Positions 32,817-41,286 of a stretch of DNA of 41,286 nucleotides are shown piece by piece. How positions within the stretch are numbered: the stretch's first letter is position 1; the number at the start of each line of letters is the position of its first letter. The stretch covers positions 1-41,286 of the forward strand of contig JACRIJ010000084.1 in the NCBI GenBank assembly GCA_016220095.1, read 5' to 3'. The stretch comes from Planctomycetota bacterium. Lineage in GTDB: Bacteria > Planctomycetota > MHYJ01 > JACQXL01 > JACRIJ01. The translations under genes were made by a program, and so were the position numbers. A model generated the notes under the pieces. It was not told where the DNA came from. It worked only from the letters and a program-made list of their open reading frames with translations, and searched no databases.

Positions 32817-33536
32817 ATGAAAATTATAGCGCACAGCATGGTACCGCCCGGCAAACTTCCGTACGTGCATCTCGGGTATCTGGCCGCAACAGAAACTATT
32901 CCCTCAAAAGGGTTCTTCCTGACTGGAACGGTATTTTTCATATTAGCAATATTCAGCCTGGCTAAAGGCGCCCGGGTGAAACGCGTCAACGAAGAATCAG
33001 GGCCTAAATGGATTGGAATCGCTCAAAAAACAATTGCGCTATTCCTGTTTGTTTTGGGAATACAAGGCATACTTGACAGCGTTGCCTTATTCGGCTTGAT
33101 ATTAATACTGCTGGCAATCCTTTTGTTTTTCGCAAGAACCAAATTCAATCCGCCGGAAAACCTTAAGAAACGCCTGATGGCAATAACAGCAGGGCTCGCG
33201 TTACTTATTGCCGGAATTTACTTTGCCTTAATATATTCCTTTAACTACGGGAAAGTTATTCACATGTTTCCAGAAGATATGACTGCAATCAATGCGCGGC
33301 AACTTCTGCAAACAATAAACGAACATGCCAAAAAGAACGAGGCAATCCCGAAAAATGCGAGTCTCCTGTTAAAGGAATGGGGTTTAAGATCAGCATATAT
33401 TGAAGATGGATGGTTCAGGCAATTAAGAATTGATAAAACAACCCGAAACGGCCAAATCAGCTATATTGTCACGAGCGCCGGTCCGGACAGGACGTTTGAC
33501 ACGGCGGATGATTTAACTTTTGACAAACTGCCTTAA
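32817..33536 (+). CDS. Membrane protein with a pseudopilin-like C-terminal tail
   Basis: A 239-aa protein starting 12 bp after the radical SAM gene, so probably co-transcribed. AGGA stands eight bases before the ATG. Three or four hydrophobic helices lie at about 33-50, 70-103 and 122-142. The C-terminal domain (about 145-239) ends YIVTSAGPDRTFDTADDLTF. That resembles the calcium-site end of GspG-type pseudopilins (SAGPDG-F-T-DDI), and the LKEWGL..DGWFRQLRI segment fits the same fold. There is no prepilin N-terminus, so it is not itself a pilin. Function is unknown; it may act in the envelope, or the tail may be a generic calcium-binding fold. Confidence 0.8.
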   Translation: MKIIAHSMVPPGKLPYVHLGYLAATETIPSKGFFLTGTVFFILAIFSLAKGARVKRVNEESGPKWIGIAQKTIALFLFVLGIQGILDSVALFGLILILLAILLFFARTKFNPPENLKKRLMAITAGLALLIAGIYFALIYSFNYGKVIHMFPEDMTAINARQLLQTINEHAKKNEAIPKNASLLLKEWGLRSAYIEDGWFRQLRIDKTTRNGQISYIVTSAGPDRTFDTADDLTFDKLP

Positions 33537-33639
33537 CAATGAAATGCAAAATGAAGCAGGTATCGTTCAACTATCACCTGTTCGCCTGTCACCTTTCATC
33601 GTCGCCCTTCATTCTTCATTTTTCCTTCTTCCTCCTTCG

Positions 33640-36600
33640 TCACTTCAACTTCTTTATAAAGCACCACTTCACTGACGGAGTTTTTTCGTTATCCGCGTCT
33701 GTGTCGCTCTTTGTCTTGAACCACCACGTATCCGACCATTCGCTCATGCCGGAAGAATTGACCGCCTTCACGCGCCAGTAATAAACCGTGTCAAGCTGTA
33801 TGCCGGTGGTCTGATACTCCGCGGCATCCAGGGTTTTGCTTACCAGAAGCGTGCCGAATCCCTGGTCGTTACTGACCTCCAGCCAGTAGGTAATCCCGGC
33901 CATATTTTCCCACGACAGCTTAGGCGCTGGATATAATCCCGTCGTGCCGTTCGCCGGGGAAAACAGATTAAGTATTGACGGCGCGCCCGCATCGCCTGCG
34001 CCGACCGTACTGCCTGAACCGCCTGTACTTGAAGAACCCGATGACGTGTCATTATATATATAAAGCGTTACAGGCACGGAAACCGGACTATTGGACGCGT
34101 TCTCCGCCGTAACGGTTATCATGCCCGAATACACGCCTGCCGGCCTGCCTGAAACATCAATGGTTATATCAACATCGGTTACCTGAACGGAAGAGCCTGT
34201 CAGTGGATTAACAGTCATCCAATCCGTGTCATTTTGCAATGTCCATGTAAAATTAGCCGTTCCTCCGTTGTATATGGTCAGTTTTTTTGCCGTCGCCGAC
34301 GTGCTTCCGTATTGCGCGTAAACGTTCATTGCCGAAGGCGTAGTTACTATCAATGCGTAAGACGCACTGCCGCCGCCCGTACCTGACGTCGTTGCCTCGG
34401 CCTTTGTCTTAAACGACCATACGTCGGACCAATCGCTTTCACCATAATCATTCACGGCTTTCACACGCCAATACAACATCGTTTCATAAGGCAGATTTGC
34501 GACCTCTTTAAATGCGGTTGACAGGTTGTTCGAGGAAAACATTATCTGGCTCACTGATTGATCCAGGCCTATCCGGAACGTGTATTTCACAGGCGATGTC
34601 CCGCTGGAAGGTACCCATCCGAAAACCAAATCAATCTCCACATCTTCAGCGCCGTTTGAAGGCATGTCAAGCGCCGGAACTGACGGAGGTTCATTGGAAG
34701 GCGCGGAACCGCCGCCGCTTCCGGACCCGGGATCAGCCATCGTTGTAAACAAACGGGCGGCTGTCCAACCGTTATCGCCGATAGCATTGAACGACTTCAC
34801 GCGCCAATAATAGGCAGTACTGTACGCAAGGCCGCTTGGCTGGTACCATGTAGTACTGCCGGTGTTTTCAACAGGTGCGGTAAATAAAGAATTCGTATCT
34901 ATCTGCACCGTATAGCTTATCGGAGCAACGCCTGTGGAAATATCCCAGAACAGGGTCTGGTTAAGCGCGACATCAGTTGCGCCGTTTGCCGGACCTGAAA
35001 GAACCGGCATGCTCGGCGCGGCAGCGCTCGCGCTTGTGGCGAACGACCATATTGACGACCACGGGCTTTCGCCTATATCGTTTCGCGCCTTCACTCGCCA
35101 GTAATATATCTGGGCGCTCAAAAGGCTGGACACTGTAAATTGCGTGTCCGCAATGTATCCCTGATTGTAATCAGGCGATGAAAAATAAAAATCATTGTCA
35201 ACCTGCAGTATATAGGTAATGCCCGGGCTTCCGGCCACCGCATTCCATTGCAAAGTAACCGGCAGAACAACATCCGTTGAACTTGTTGCGGGCACATTAA
35301 GAGACGGGGTGCCGGGTTTCGTACCGGTTGTAAACGACCATATTGCCGACCATCCGCCGTTGCCGAAAGAATTGGAAGCCTGTACGCGCCAGTAATACTG
35401 GGTATTTTCATTCAGCACTGCGGTCGTATCATAGGATGTCACGTACAAGCCCCCAAGATCCACTGTTATCGGGTTTGCAAACGTATTTTCGGTATCTACC
35501 TGCAATGTATAAGTGACAGGCGACTCGCCTGTGGAAGCGCTCCACCCAAACGCCGGCGAAAGGATAATATCTACCGACGCATCCGCCGGAGTTACAAGCG
35601 CCGGCACTGAAGGCACGTTGCCAACCGTAAATGACCGGACAGACGACCAACTGCTCGTGCCAAATGTATTGTTACCTCTTACCTGCCAATAATACTGCGT
35701 GCCTAAGGTTAAGCCGGTAACAAAATAAAAGTCCGTACTTATATTGCTCGTATCCGAAACAATAGAAATGAATCCGCTATCGGTTGCAACCTGCAGTTGG
35801 TACGTAATAGGCGAAGTTCCTGAAGAAGGCGTCCAGCGGAATGTCACGTCTGTATTGACGCCCGTCTCGGCATCAGCCGGATACGCAAGCGCCGGTATTG
35901 ACGGAGCAGTGCCCGCCCCGGTATATGTAACCTTGAACTCCACATAATTCGTATTGAGGGAATGCGGCACTTCCACCGCTTTCATATATTCGCATTTCAA
36001 TGCCAGGTTTTTATCAAAATACGACCGCGAAAGAAAATCCGTTTTATATTCCCTCGTATTGTATTTCTGCAAATACAGTTTATTTTCCGGCGTAAGCGGA
36101 TACCCTGCGTCTCCTTCCGAATACGGATACGTTTTCATTCCCTTAAAAGGCAGTGGATACATTGTTTGCAAAGGATCCAGCACGCCGGGTTTGAAATATA
36201 AGAACGTTTTCAGTATAAAAACCCTGTCCATTCCCTTTGCCGGCGGAGTTGCGAGCCCCTTAAACCTCAGCATTACCTGGTCGCCGGAGTTCATTACCGC
36301 ATAATGATTATCGGTGGATTTCAGGAGTTCGGTCACGTCGCCGTATTTTGTAAAATCACCCTTGAAAAGATTAACGGTATTCACGGGATTGGAATCGTCG
36401 CGAAGGAGAATTCTTTTTTCCTTGTCGCCCTTGCCGTCCAGCGTAGGCATTCCCGCGAAAGAAAGACTGGCTTCGCCTGCCGGAATACGCTTGAAATTCA
36501 ACGCAATATCCGGTGATACGTCAAGCCGTATCCTGTCGTACATGTTCAAATGATGCCTTTTGCCGAAGTTATTTACCTTAATCCTATGGTCCTTGCGGTT

Positions 36601-38082
36601 TTTAAACACGCCTTTAAGAGGAATAACCATGGTTTTGAAATCACCGGAGATTTCTCCCAAATCACGTATCTTTTCCCATTTTCCGTTATCGTTCATTAAC
36701 TCAATGCCGCCTGTTACACCGTTTCTTACAGGGTTTTCCAATATATCCGCTCGCCAGCCGTCAAATACCAGCTTTGCATAATCCGCGTTGACTGTACCGA
36801 AATCAAGTATATAGTAATTCATTTCCGCGGCTTCGTCCGCCGGCGCCGCCTTGCCGTCTATTGATGAAATAGCGGGCAGAATACCGTTTCCGTTGTTATC
36901 CCGGGCCGATACGGGCAAAAGCGCCTTTTTGATGTTGATGGCATAAAACTCGCATTCCGGCGGCATATGAAAGGCATTTTTAAACGGAGAAGGTTTTTCC
37001 GCGCTTGACGACGCAATTTCATATCCAATCGGGCAATCAACCACCCACAACTGCGCCTCATCAAGATACGTAATTTCCCTCAGGATTTCTCTTATCTTAA
37101 CTTCATAACTGCCGTTTTTTTCCGGAAAGTTTTTACCCATGACAACATAAGTAGGCTTGATAAAAGATGTCTCTTTATCCTTTTTACCTATTCCCGAACC
37201 GCCTATGTCCGTAATATATTGGTATTTCTCGCCATCCCAAACGTAAAAGAACGGACAGGATGATTTACCCCAGTCCCAGCCTACGGACCATTCGGATGTA
37301 AAACTGCTCGTAGCTATTCCATCCCTGACCTGAGCGCGCCAGTAATACCAATAGCCGTTCCATGGCATAGCTATACCCCATGAAGTGCCGGCTATCCAGC
37401 CGGAGTTACTCGTCCATGGAATGGTTGGCTGACGAATCTCGGCATAACTTTGCATGGTATCGTTATCGGCATCCGTATTGCTCCATGAAAGCGTAGGCGA
37501 ATTAAAATCCGTATACCATGAACCGCTCCCGGGCGACGAAAGAACAATTGACGGCCCATAATTATAATGTTTGGCCTGCGCCGCGACATATGCTAATCCA
37601 TCGCTATTGATGTAATAAGAAATATTGCTTGATATCGCGCCGGTAAGCGTTCCGTCAGGCGCGCCTATATCCTGCTGTTGAATCAACTGCCATGAAACTG
37701 TATTCCTATTCCATATATACAAATAGCACGGATAGGATGCCTGCGCCTCGCCATAACCGATCCATCTCGGGTCAAGCTGTGTAATCAAACTGATGTCCTG
37801 CGTAACCTTAAAACGAAACAACTGCGAATCATATTGGTCTCTTGCAGTAGTCCTGCGCGTTTCGTACCAATTTGCATCATTAGCAGACATATTGGTCATA
37901 GCCGCAGAAGTAACTGTCTGCCATGCGGAATCAAACGGCGACGGCGGCGGATTGGCAGTAGTGCTCGCCCTGTCATAACCGACGCTATCCGTGCTCACTG
38001 TAGTATAAATAGTCGTTGACTGGGCGTACAACGCGCCTGTTCCTGACAACAACAACATAACCGCACATAACACTTTTTTCAT
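33640..38082 (-). CDS. Large secreted protein with FN3-like repeats and a BACON domain
   Basis: A 1480-aa protein with GAAGGAG seven bases before the ATG. A signal peptide ends at GALYAQ (residue 21). Residues 270-340 contain CPFFYVWDGEKYQYITDI followed by YEVKIREILREITYLDEAQLW, a motif block seen in many large secreted proteins of unknown function. From about 720 there are five FN3-like modules (each ending like YYWRV-A-N--G-S-WS-IWSF-T). A BACON-like domain follows at about 1244-1340, then a last FN3-like module closely matching the C-terminal module of the 3440-10327 protein. The C-terminus is VKWCFIKKLK, comparable to GCFLGRIRNR there. It follows the TonB receptor gene by 78 bp and is probably co-transcribed with it. 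A role in binding polymer or cell surface is likely. Confidence 0.88.
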   Translation of the reverse strand: MKKVLCAVMLLLSGTGALYAQSTTIYTTVSTDSVGYDRASTTANPPPSPFDSAWQTVTSAAMTNMSANDANWYETRRTTARDQYDSQLFRFKVTQDISLITQLDPRWIGYGEAQASYPCYLYIWNRNTVSWQLIQQQDIGAPDGTLTGAISSNISYYINSDGLAYVAAQAKHYNYGPSIVLSSPGSGSWYTDFNSPTLSWSNTDADNDTMQSYAEIRQPTIPWTSNSGWIAGTSWGIAMPWNGYWYYWRAQVRDGIATSSFTSEWSVGWDWGKSSCPFFYVWDGEKYQYITDIGGSGIGKKDKETSFIKPTYVVMGKNFPEKNGSYEVKIREILREITYLDEAQLWVVDCPIGYEIASSSAEKPSPFKNAFHMPPECEFYAINIKKALLPVSARDNNGNGILPAISSIDGKAAPADEAAEMNYYILDFGTVNADYAKLVFDGWRADILENPVRNGVTGGIELMNDNGKWEKIRDLGEISGDFKTMVIPLKGVFKNRKDHRIKVNNFGKRHHLNMYDRIRLDVSPDIALNFKRIPAGEASLSFAGMPTLDGKGDKEKRILLRDDSNPVNTVNLFKGDFTKYGDVTELLKSTDNHYAVMNSGDQVMLRFKGLATPPAKGMDRVFILKTFLYFKPGVLDPLQTMYPLPFKGMKTYPYSEGDAGYPLTPENKLYLQKYNTREYKTDFLSRSYFDKNLALKCEYMKAVEVPHSLNTNYVEFKVTYTGAGTAPSIPALAYPADAETGVNTDVTFRWTPSSGTSPITYQLQVATDSGFISIVSDTSNISTDFYFVTGLTLGTQYYWQVRGNNTFGTSSWSSVRSFTVGNVPSVPALVTPADASVDIILSPAFGWSASTGESPVTYTLQVDTENTFANPITVDLGGLYVTSYDTTAVLNENTQYYWRVQASNSFGNGGWSAIWSFTTGTKPGTPSLNVPATSSTDVVLPVTLQWNAVAGSPGITYILQVDNDFYFSSPDYNQGYIADTQFTVSSLLSAQIYYWRVKARNDIGESPWSSIWSFATSASAAAPSMPVLSGPANGATDVALNQTLFWDISTGVAPISYTVQIDTNSLFTAPVENTGSTTWYQPSGLAYSTAYYWRVKSFNAIGDNGWTAARLFTTMADPGSGSGGGSAPSNEPPSVPALDMPSNGAEDVEIDLVFGWVPSSGTSPVKYTFRIGLDQSVSQIMFSSNNLSTAFKEVANLPYETMLYWRVKAVNDYGESDWSDVWSFKTKAEATTSGTGGGSASYALIVTTPSAMNVYAQYGSTSATAKKLTIYNGGTANFTWTLQNDTDWMTVNPLTGSSVQVTDVDITIDVSGRPAGVYSGMITVTAENASNSPVSVPVTLYIYNDTSSGSSSTGGSGSTVGAGDAGAPSILNLFSPANGTTGLYPAPKLSWENMAGITYWLEVSNDQGFGTLLVSKTLDAAEYQTTGIQLDTVYYWRVKAVNSSGMSEWSDTWWFKTKSDTDADNEKTPSVKWCFIKKLK

Positions 38083-38160
38083 ATCATTTCTCCTTCATTT
38101 TTCATTTTTCCTCCTCGTCCGTGACTCCAGACTCTGGACTCCAGACTCATAGACTCCGTC

Positions 38161-40356
38161 CTACCACCTTGCCTCAATTCCAAATATCATATTCAATCCC
38201 GCTGCGTCCATATCCGAAAACGCCTCGCGATATTTCTTGTTAAACAGATTCTCCACGGCTATATTTATGTCAACACGCGAGCTTACGGGCACTCCTGCGC
38301 GCAGATTAAATATGGTATATCCAGGAATGCTGAAATCCTCTCTCAACGGCGGATTAGCGGCATCCGGAAATTTTAATGCCGTATCCGTAGAACGATAAGA
38401 TTCCAATTCTTCGTCAGGATTGATCCGCGACTGCTTATCAGCCACCCTGACCGACAATTCCGTCCAGAACATCTTGCGCGTACGCTCCTCCCACCGAATG
38501 CCTATCGTGCCATTCGCAGGCGGTATGTACTGCAGAGGCACGTCATTCTCAGTGTCCTGCCCCACCACCAAGGCAAAATTTCCGAATATCTTCAGATTGT
38601 CTCTTAGCTTCAATTCGGCCTTGCTTTCTATCCCATATACATACGCGCTTCCTATGTTGCGTTTTATGTACGTTCTCTCGTCCGAATCCTGTTTGCCGTC
38701 GCCGTCCAAGTCAATATAGTTATTCGTTGCCTCGCTGTCAATCATATCAGTCAGGCTTGTATAAAAAACCGCTGTATTAGCCGTCCATTTGTCATAGGCC
38801 AGACGCGTGCCGATTTCGCAAGATATGCTCTGTTCAGGATCAACATCAGGACTCGGTACACTAATACCATTGTTTGATGCGTCAAATTTCAATACGTCCG
38901 CGTAATTCGGAGAACGAAATCCAGTGGCAATATCCGCTGTTACGTCCGTATGCGCTCCGAGAGAATATACGGCTCCCACTCCGCCAGTAACAGCATGCCA
39001 TCTCTTGTTGACGTCTATATCGCTTATAGTGAAACCTGTTATAAGGTTTTCTTCCTCAGGCGCGGAATCAAGGTGTTCTGTCTCATATCTAAGGCTTGCG
39101 GACAGTTTCAATCTATCAACGGGTTTATATTCAAGGATTGCGAACATTGCCGCGGTATCATACGTACCGTCCGGCGTCCGGCCGTCCGTAGGCGCGGTTG
39201 TCTTGATTGCGCCGGTTGATTTTGTCGTAACGTATTGTTCCTTGTCTTCTTTCATGTCGTCATACCTGTAATCCAGCCCGTAAATCAACCTTGATTTCAA
39301 ACCAACTGGACTTGTCATCTGGATGCCAGTATTGAACATGTTTTCATCCCTTGCCCTGCGCACGCGCGTGAGCTTCGTAGAGCTTTCTGTCGTGGTATAA
39401 ACCGTATTCTGAAATATCTGGTATGAAACATATATGCGCATATCCTCAAAAAAGCGGCTAATCCTGGACGCTTCGTAGGACACTTGAAAAACGTTGTGAA
39501 CTTCTATGGGCCGAAATGTCCTCGGAATACCGCTTACGTTGCGCCTTGACTGGTCGTAATAAGTTATGTCTTCCCTGAGCGTATCCATATAAGATAAACC
39601 AAAGACCTTTTTTTCAGAAATACGGAAATTGTTTTTGACAAAAAAATGCCGTTCCTTATAGGATGACGGTTCAAGCTTACCGAGGTCTCCGCCGCCCTTT
39701 ACATCATCAACATCCGCAAGGGTGCCGCCTAAATCAAGATTAAACAGCCGGCTATCATAAGAAGCTTCTACTGATTCGCGATCAGCCTGGTCTGCGGTGG
39801 CATACAAACCTCTTAATGAAGCGCCGAACCTGGGGGTTTCAGGAAACATGTTTGATTTTTTAGTTATTATGTTTATTACGCCGCCGATGGCATCACTGCC
39901 GTACTGTACTGCCGCGGGCCCTTTAAGAATTTCTATGCGCTCTACGGCATCAAGATTCAGCTGATTTAGCAGTTGATTGGGGGTGCCTTTCAACTGGCTG
40001 TTATTTATACGCACGCCGTCAATCAACGGAAGGATGCGGGTGCCGGTCAGGCCGCGCAATACCGGAGTGCCTGCGGCATGACCTTTAGCGATTATCCACA
40101 AACCAAGCTCATCGCGCAAGGCGTCGGAAACCGTACGCGGTAGACGATCGAGAAGTTCCGCGGGTGAAACTATCTCCACCTGCTGAGGGACATCGGTGAT
40201 GGGCTCTTCCACACGGGTAGCGGTAACGGTTATTTCCTCCGCTGAAACCGGAACGGATTCCTGCGCCCGCACGGAACCCGCGTAAAACGCCATTGCCAAA
40301 ACTACGATAACGTACTGCACCAATTCATTCTTCTTATTCGCCATGCTGAAAAACAT
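38161..40356 (-). CDS. TonB-dependent outer-membrane receptor
   Basis: A 731-aa protein; the ATG at 40354-40356 has AAGGAG just upstream. A signal peptide ends near GSVRAQ (residue 32). A TonB-box-like EEITVTA follows, then the plug domain with VLRGLTGTRILPLIDGVR and IEILKGPAAVQYGSDAIGGVINIIT. The rest is an outer-membrane beta-barrel ending in an aromatic residue (IFGIEARW), as expected for assembly by the BAM machinery. The closest family look is the BtuB/haem-type receptors, but the ligand cannot be told from sequence. A 70-aa protein gene with a sigma-54 promoter lies upstream on the same strand, so this receptor may be under nutrient-responsive sigma-54 control. The 272-bp gap before it is repeat DNA. 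Confidence 0.93.
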   Translation of the reverse strand: MFFSMANKKNELVQYVIVVLAMAFYAGSVRAQESVPVSAEEITVTATRVEEPITDVPQQVEIVSPAELLDRLPRTVSDALRDELGLWIIAKGHAAGTPVLRGLTGTRILPLIDGVRINNSQLKGTPNQLLNQLNLDAVERIEILKGPAAVQYGSDAIGGVINIITKKSNMFPETPRFGASLRGLYATADQADRESVEASYDSRLFNLDLGGTLADVDDVKGGGDLGKLEPSSYKERHFFVKNNFRISEKKVFGLSYMDTLREDITYYDQSRRNVSGIPRTFRPIEVHNVFQVSYEASRISRFFEDMRIYVSYQIFQNTVYTTTESSTKLTRVRRARDENMFNTGIQMTSPVGLKSRLIYGLDYRYDDMKEDKEQYVTTKSTGAIKTTAPTDGRTPDGTYDTAAMFAILEYKPVDRLKLSASLRYETEHLDSAPEEENLITGFTISDIDVNKRWHAVTGGVGAVYSLGAHTDVTADIATGFRSPNYADVLKFDASNNGISVPSPDVDPEQSISCEIGTRLAYDKWTANTAVFYTSLTDMIDSEATNNYIDLDGDGKQDSDERTYIKRNIGSAYVYGIESKAELKLRDNLKIFGNFALVVGQDTENDVPLQYIPPANGTIGIRWEERTRKMFWTELSVRVADKQSRINPDEELESYRSTDTALKFPDAANPPLREDFSIPGYTIFNLRAGVPVSSRVDINIAVENLFNKKYREAFSDMDAAGLNMIFGIEARW

Positions 40357-40628
40357 TTTTTCTCCTTTTAAGAGTAGAGCTTGCGAAATTCAGGTTTTTT
40401 CTCGTTCGTCGTTCCGTCCCTCGCTACTCTTACTGTCTGTTTGAGCGAAGCAAAGGGCGCTTACCGAAGTATTAACAGGGACTTAACGAGACTTAGACGA
40501 GACACGACGACTTCTTTGGGTTACGATTACGCGTCCGTACGTCAATCATCAAGTCGCAAATCATCCAGTCATTAAATCCCAAACGTCCTTCATTCTTCAT
40601 TTTTCATTATTCATTTTTCATTTTCGTA

Positions 40629-40841
40629 TCACATCCTCGCCTCACTCCAGCCGACAAGATGGTTATTGCTGAAAAAAAAGCATTCCTTCATACCCGTATC
40701 GGCCGAAAAATACGACCATTCTTCAAGCGGACGGGAAGAACCGTTATTATGTTCAACTTTTTTCGTAGCCGGATTCCCGCGCACCGCGAGAACGTCCTCT
40801 TTACTGAAAGGCGGGCAGTTTGCCGCCGTCTTGTGATTCAT
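40629..40841 (-). CDS. Small protein with sigma-54 promoter, paralogue of the 14368-14583 protein
   Basis: A 70-aa protein starting at ATG 40839-40841, with AAGGAG seven bases upstream. It shares CPPFSKEDVLAVRGNPATKKV, EEWSYF and F-NNHLVGW with the 71-aa protein at 14368-14583, one gap aside. It has no signal peptide, membrane helix, cysteine pair or known catalytic motif. The W-Y and F--g-LV-W pattern hints at a small beta-sheet fold of the BamE/SmpA kind, but this is weak. The gene lies directly behind a near-perfect sigma-54 promoter and ahead of a TonB receptor gene on the same strand. It may be a small regulator or stress protein; function is unknown. Confidence 0.85.
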   Translation of the reverse strand: MNHKTAANCPPFSKEDVLAVRGNPATKKVEHNNGSSRPLEEWSYFSADTGMKECFFFSNNHLVGWSEARM

Positions 40842-40878
40842 AGCAAGTCTCCTTAAATGCTAAACATTGAATAATTAC

Positions 40879-40893
40879 GCAAAATCAGTGCCA
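40879..40893 (-). promoter_or_regulatory. Sigma-54 -24/-12 promoter (TGGCAC-N5-TTGC)
   Basis: The minus strand reads C-TGGCAC-TGATT-TTGC-G. The -24 box is a full consensus, the -12 box is TTGC, and GG to GC spacing is exactly ten bases. The start would be near 40868, giving a leader of about 27 bases with AAGGAG before the ATG at 40841. Confidence 0.75.
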
Positions 40894-40995
40894 GAAAAAG
40901 AAGACGGGAATGGAATTTCTGACGCGCATAACCCATTGCAAATCAACGCGATAAAACGCCAAGCCCCGAACCCTGATGCTGGAATTCAATGTACA

Positions 40996-41013
40996 TGTCG
41001 GAATTTTCCGACA
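40996..41013. promoter_or_regulatory. 18-bp dyad, candidate activator site for the sigma-54 promoter
   Basis: TGTCGGAATTTTCCGACA has perfect 8-bp arms around two bases. It lies about 103 bp upstream of the -24 box, the usual distance for enhancer-like sites of sigma-54 activators. Only one copy is seen, so this is inference. Confidence 0.4.
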
Positions 41014-41068
41014 CTGCAATATTTGGGTGACAATAGGAATGCCGATTACTGCCGGGAATGGGATGGGG

Positions 41069-41150
41069 TATAGGGGGAGGGTGAAAAACATTTTCCCCCT
41101 CTCCCTGTCCCTCTCCCGCAAGGAGAGAGGGGATTACTTCAAATGACTTA
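41069..41150. repeat. Truncated copy of the 142-bp MITE
   Basis: This matches 3019-3100 almost base for base (AGGGGGAGGGTGAAAAACAT, then C-rich and G-rich arms, then GGATTACTTCAAATGACTTA). It lacks the left terminal repeat and the last bases of the right one. Confidence 0.75.
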
Positions 41151-41157
41151 TCACTCG

Positions 41158-41286
41158 GAGCATAATATACTTGGCATTCATAGCCAGCGCTAAGGTAGCC
41201 GCAACCTTTAGGTTGCGCTGTAATACTGGATTCTAAGCGCAGGCTAAAGCCTGCGGCTACCTTCAAATGTCAAGTATATTATGCTC
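41158..41286. mobile_element. 129-bp palindromic element at the right edge
   Basis: GAGCATAATATACTTG (41158-41173) is the exact reverse complement of 41271-41286. Inside are two small hairpins, GCAACCTTTAGGTTGC and GCAGGCTAAAGCCTGC, each next to a GTAGCC/GGCTAC arm. The ends match the window edge, so the true boundary is uncertain. No coding capacity. The gap 40842-41286 has no gene. Confidence 0.6.

Noticed and set aside
40867..41121. Short frames on both strands at the right end
   Set aside because: They overlap the sigma-54 promoter, the dyad and the truncated MITE and show no family resemblance or ribosome binding site.

Overview
The window looks like part of the chromosome of an uncultured, probably anaerobic, Gram-negative bacterium. 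A member of the Planctomycetota or a neighbouring lineage is the best guess; this is an inference from gene content, since no rRNA or other phylogenetic marker is present. The clues are very large secreted proteins built of LamG, DUF2341, BACON and fibronectin-like modules, a Ser/Thr kinase with TPR repeats, a SUMF/FGE-type protein, a TPR protein carrying two RNA polymerase alpha C-terminal domains, a TonB-dependent receptor, a sigma-54 activator and a tungsten-type aldehyde oxidoreductase. I found no tRNA, rRNA, CRISPR array or intact transposase.

Layout. Positions 1-13610 hold four minus-strand genes for surface or secreted proteins. The first is cut by the left edge and is a near-copy of the N-terminus of the 2295-aa protein at 3440-10327. 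Three of the junctions carry the same roughly 400-bp leader module. Positions 13611-15949 are gene-poor: a 71-aa protein with a sigma-54-type promoter, a broken REP-associated (Y1) transposase, and nested palindromic elements. Positions 15950-22763 are a minus-strand signalling block: a TPR/AAA+/Fis sigma-54 activator, a Ser/Thr kinase behind a consensus sigma-70 promoter, and a secreted SUMF-like protein.

Positions 23449-33536 are all plus strand. First comes a fused TsaC/YrdC plus low-molecular-weight phosphatase, overlapping rpiB (compare Bacillus ywlC-ywlE-rpiB). Then, behind a near-consensus promoter, comes an aldehyde oxidoreductase cluster: TPR/alpha-CTD protein, MoaD-like sulfur carrier, FAD/NAD oxidoreductase, AOR catalytic subunit, four-cluster ferredoxin, radical SAM/SPASM maturase and a membrane protein. 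The catalytic, ferredoxin and FAD genes resemble the subunits of NAD-linked AOR of the Aromatoleum type.

Positions 33640-40893 are a second minus-strand envelope unit: a perfect sigma-54 -24/-12 element, a 70-aa paralogue of the 71-aa protein, a TonB-dependent receptor and a 1480-aa modular secreted protein.

Intergenic DNA is unusually large and repetitive. It contains dispersed leader modules, MITE-like palindromes (one with a clear 7-bp target duplication), and degenerate short-unit repeats that recur beside many genes. The most interesting signal is that the two paralogous small proteins are the only genes for which I found sigma-54 promoters by eye, and a sigma-54 activator lies between them.
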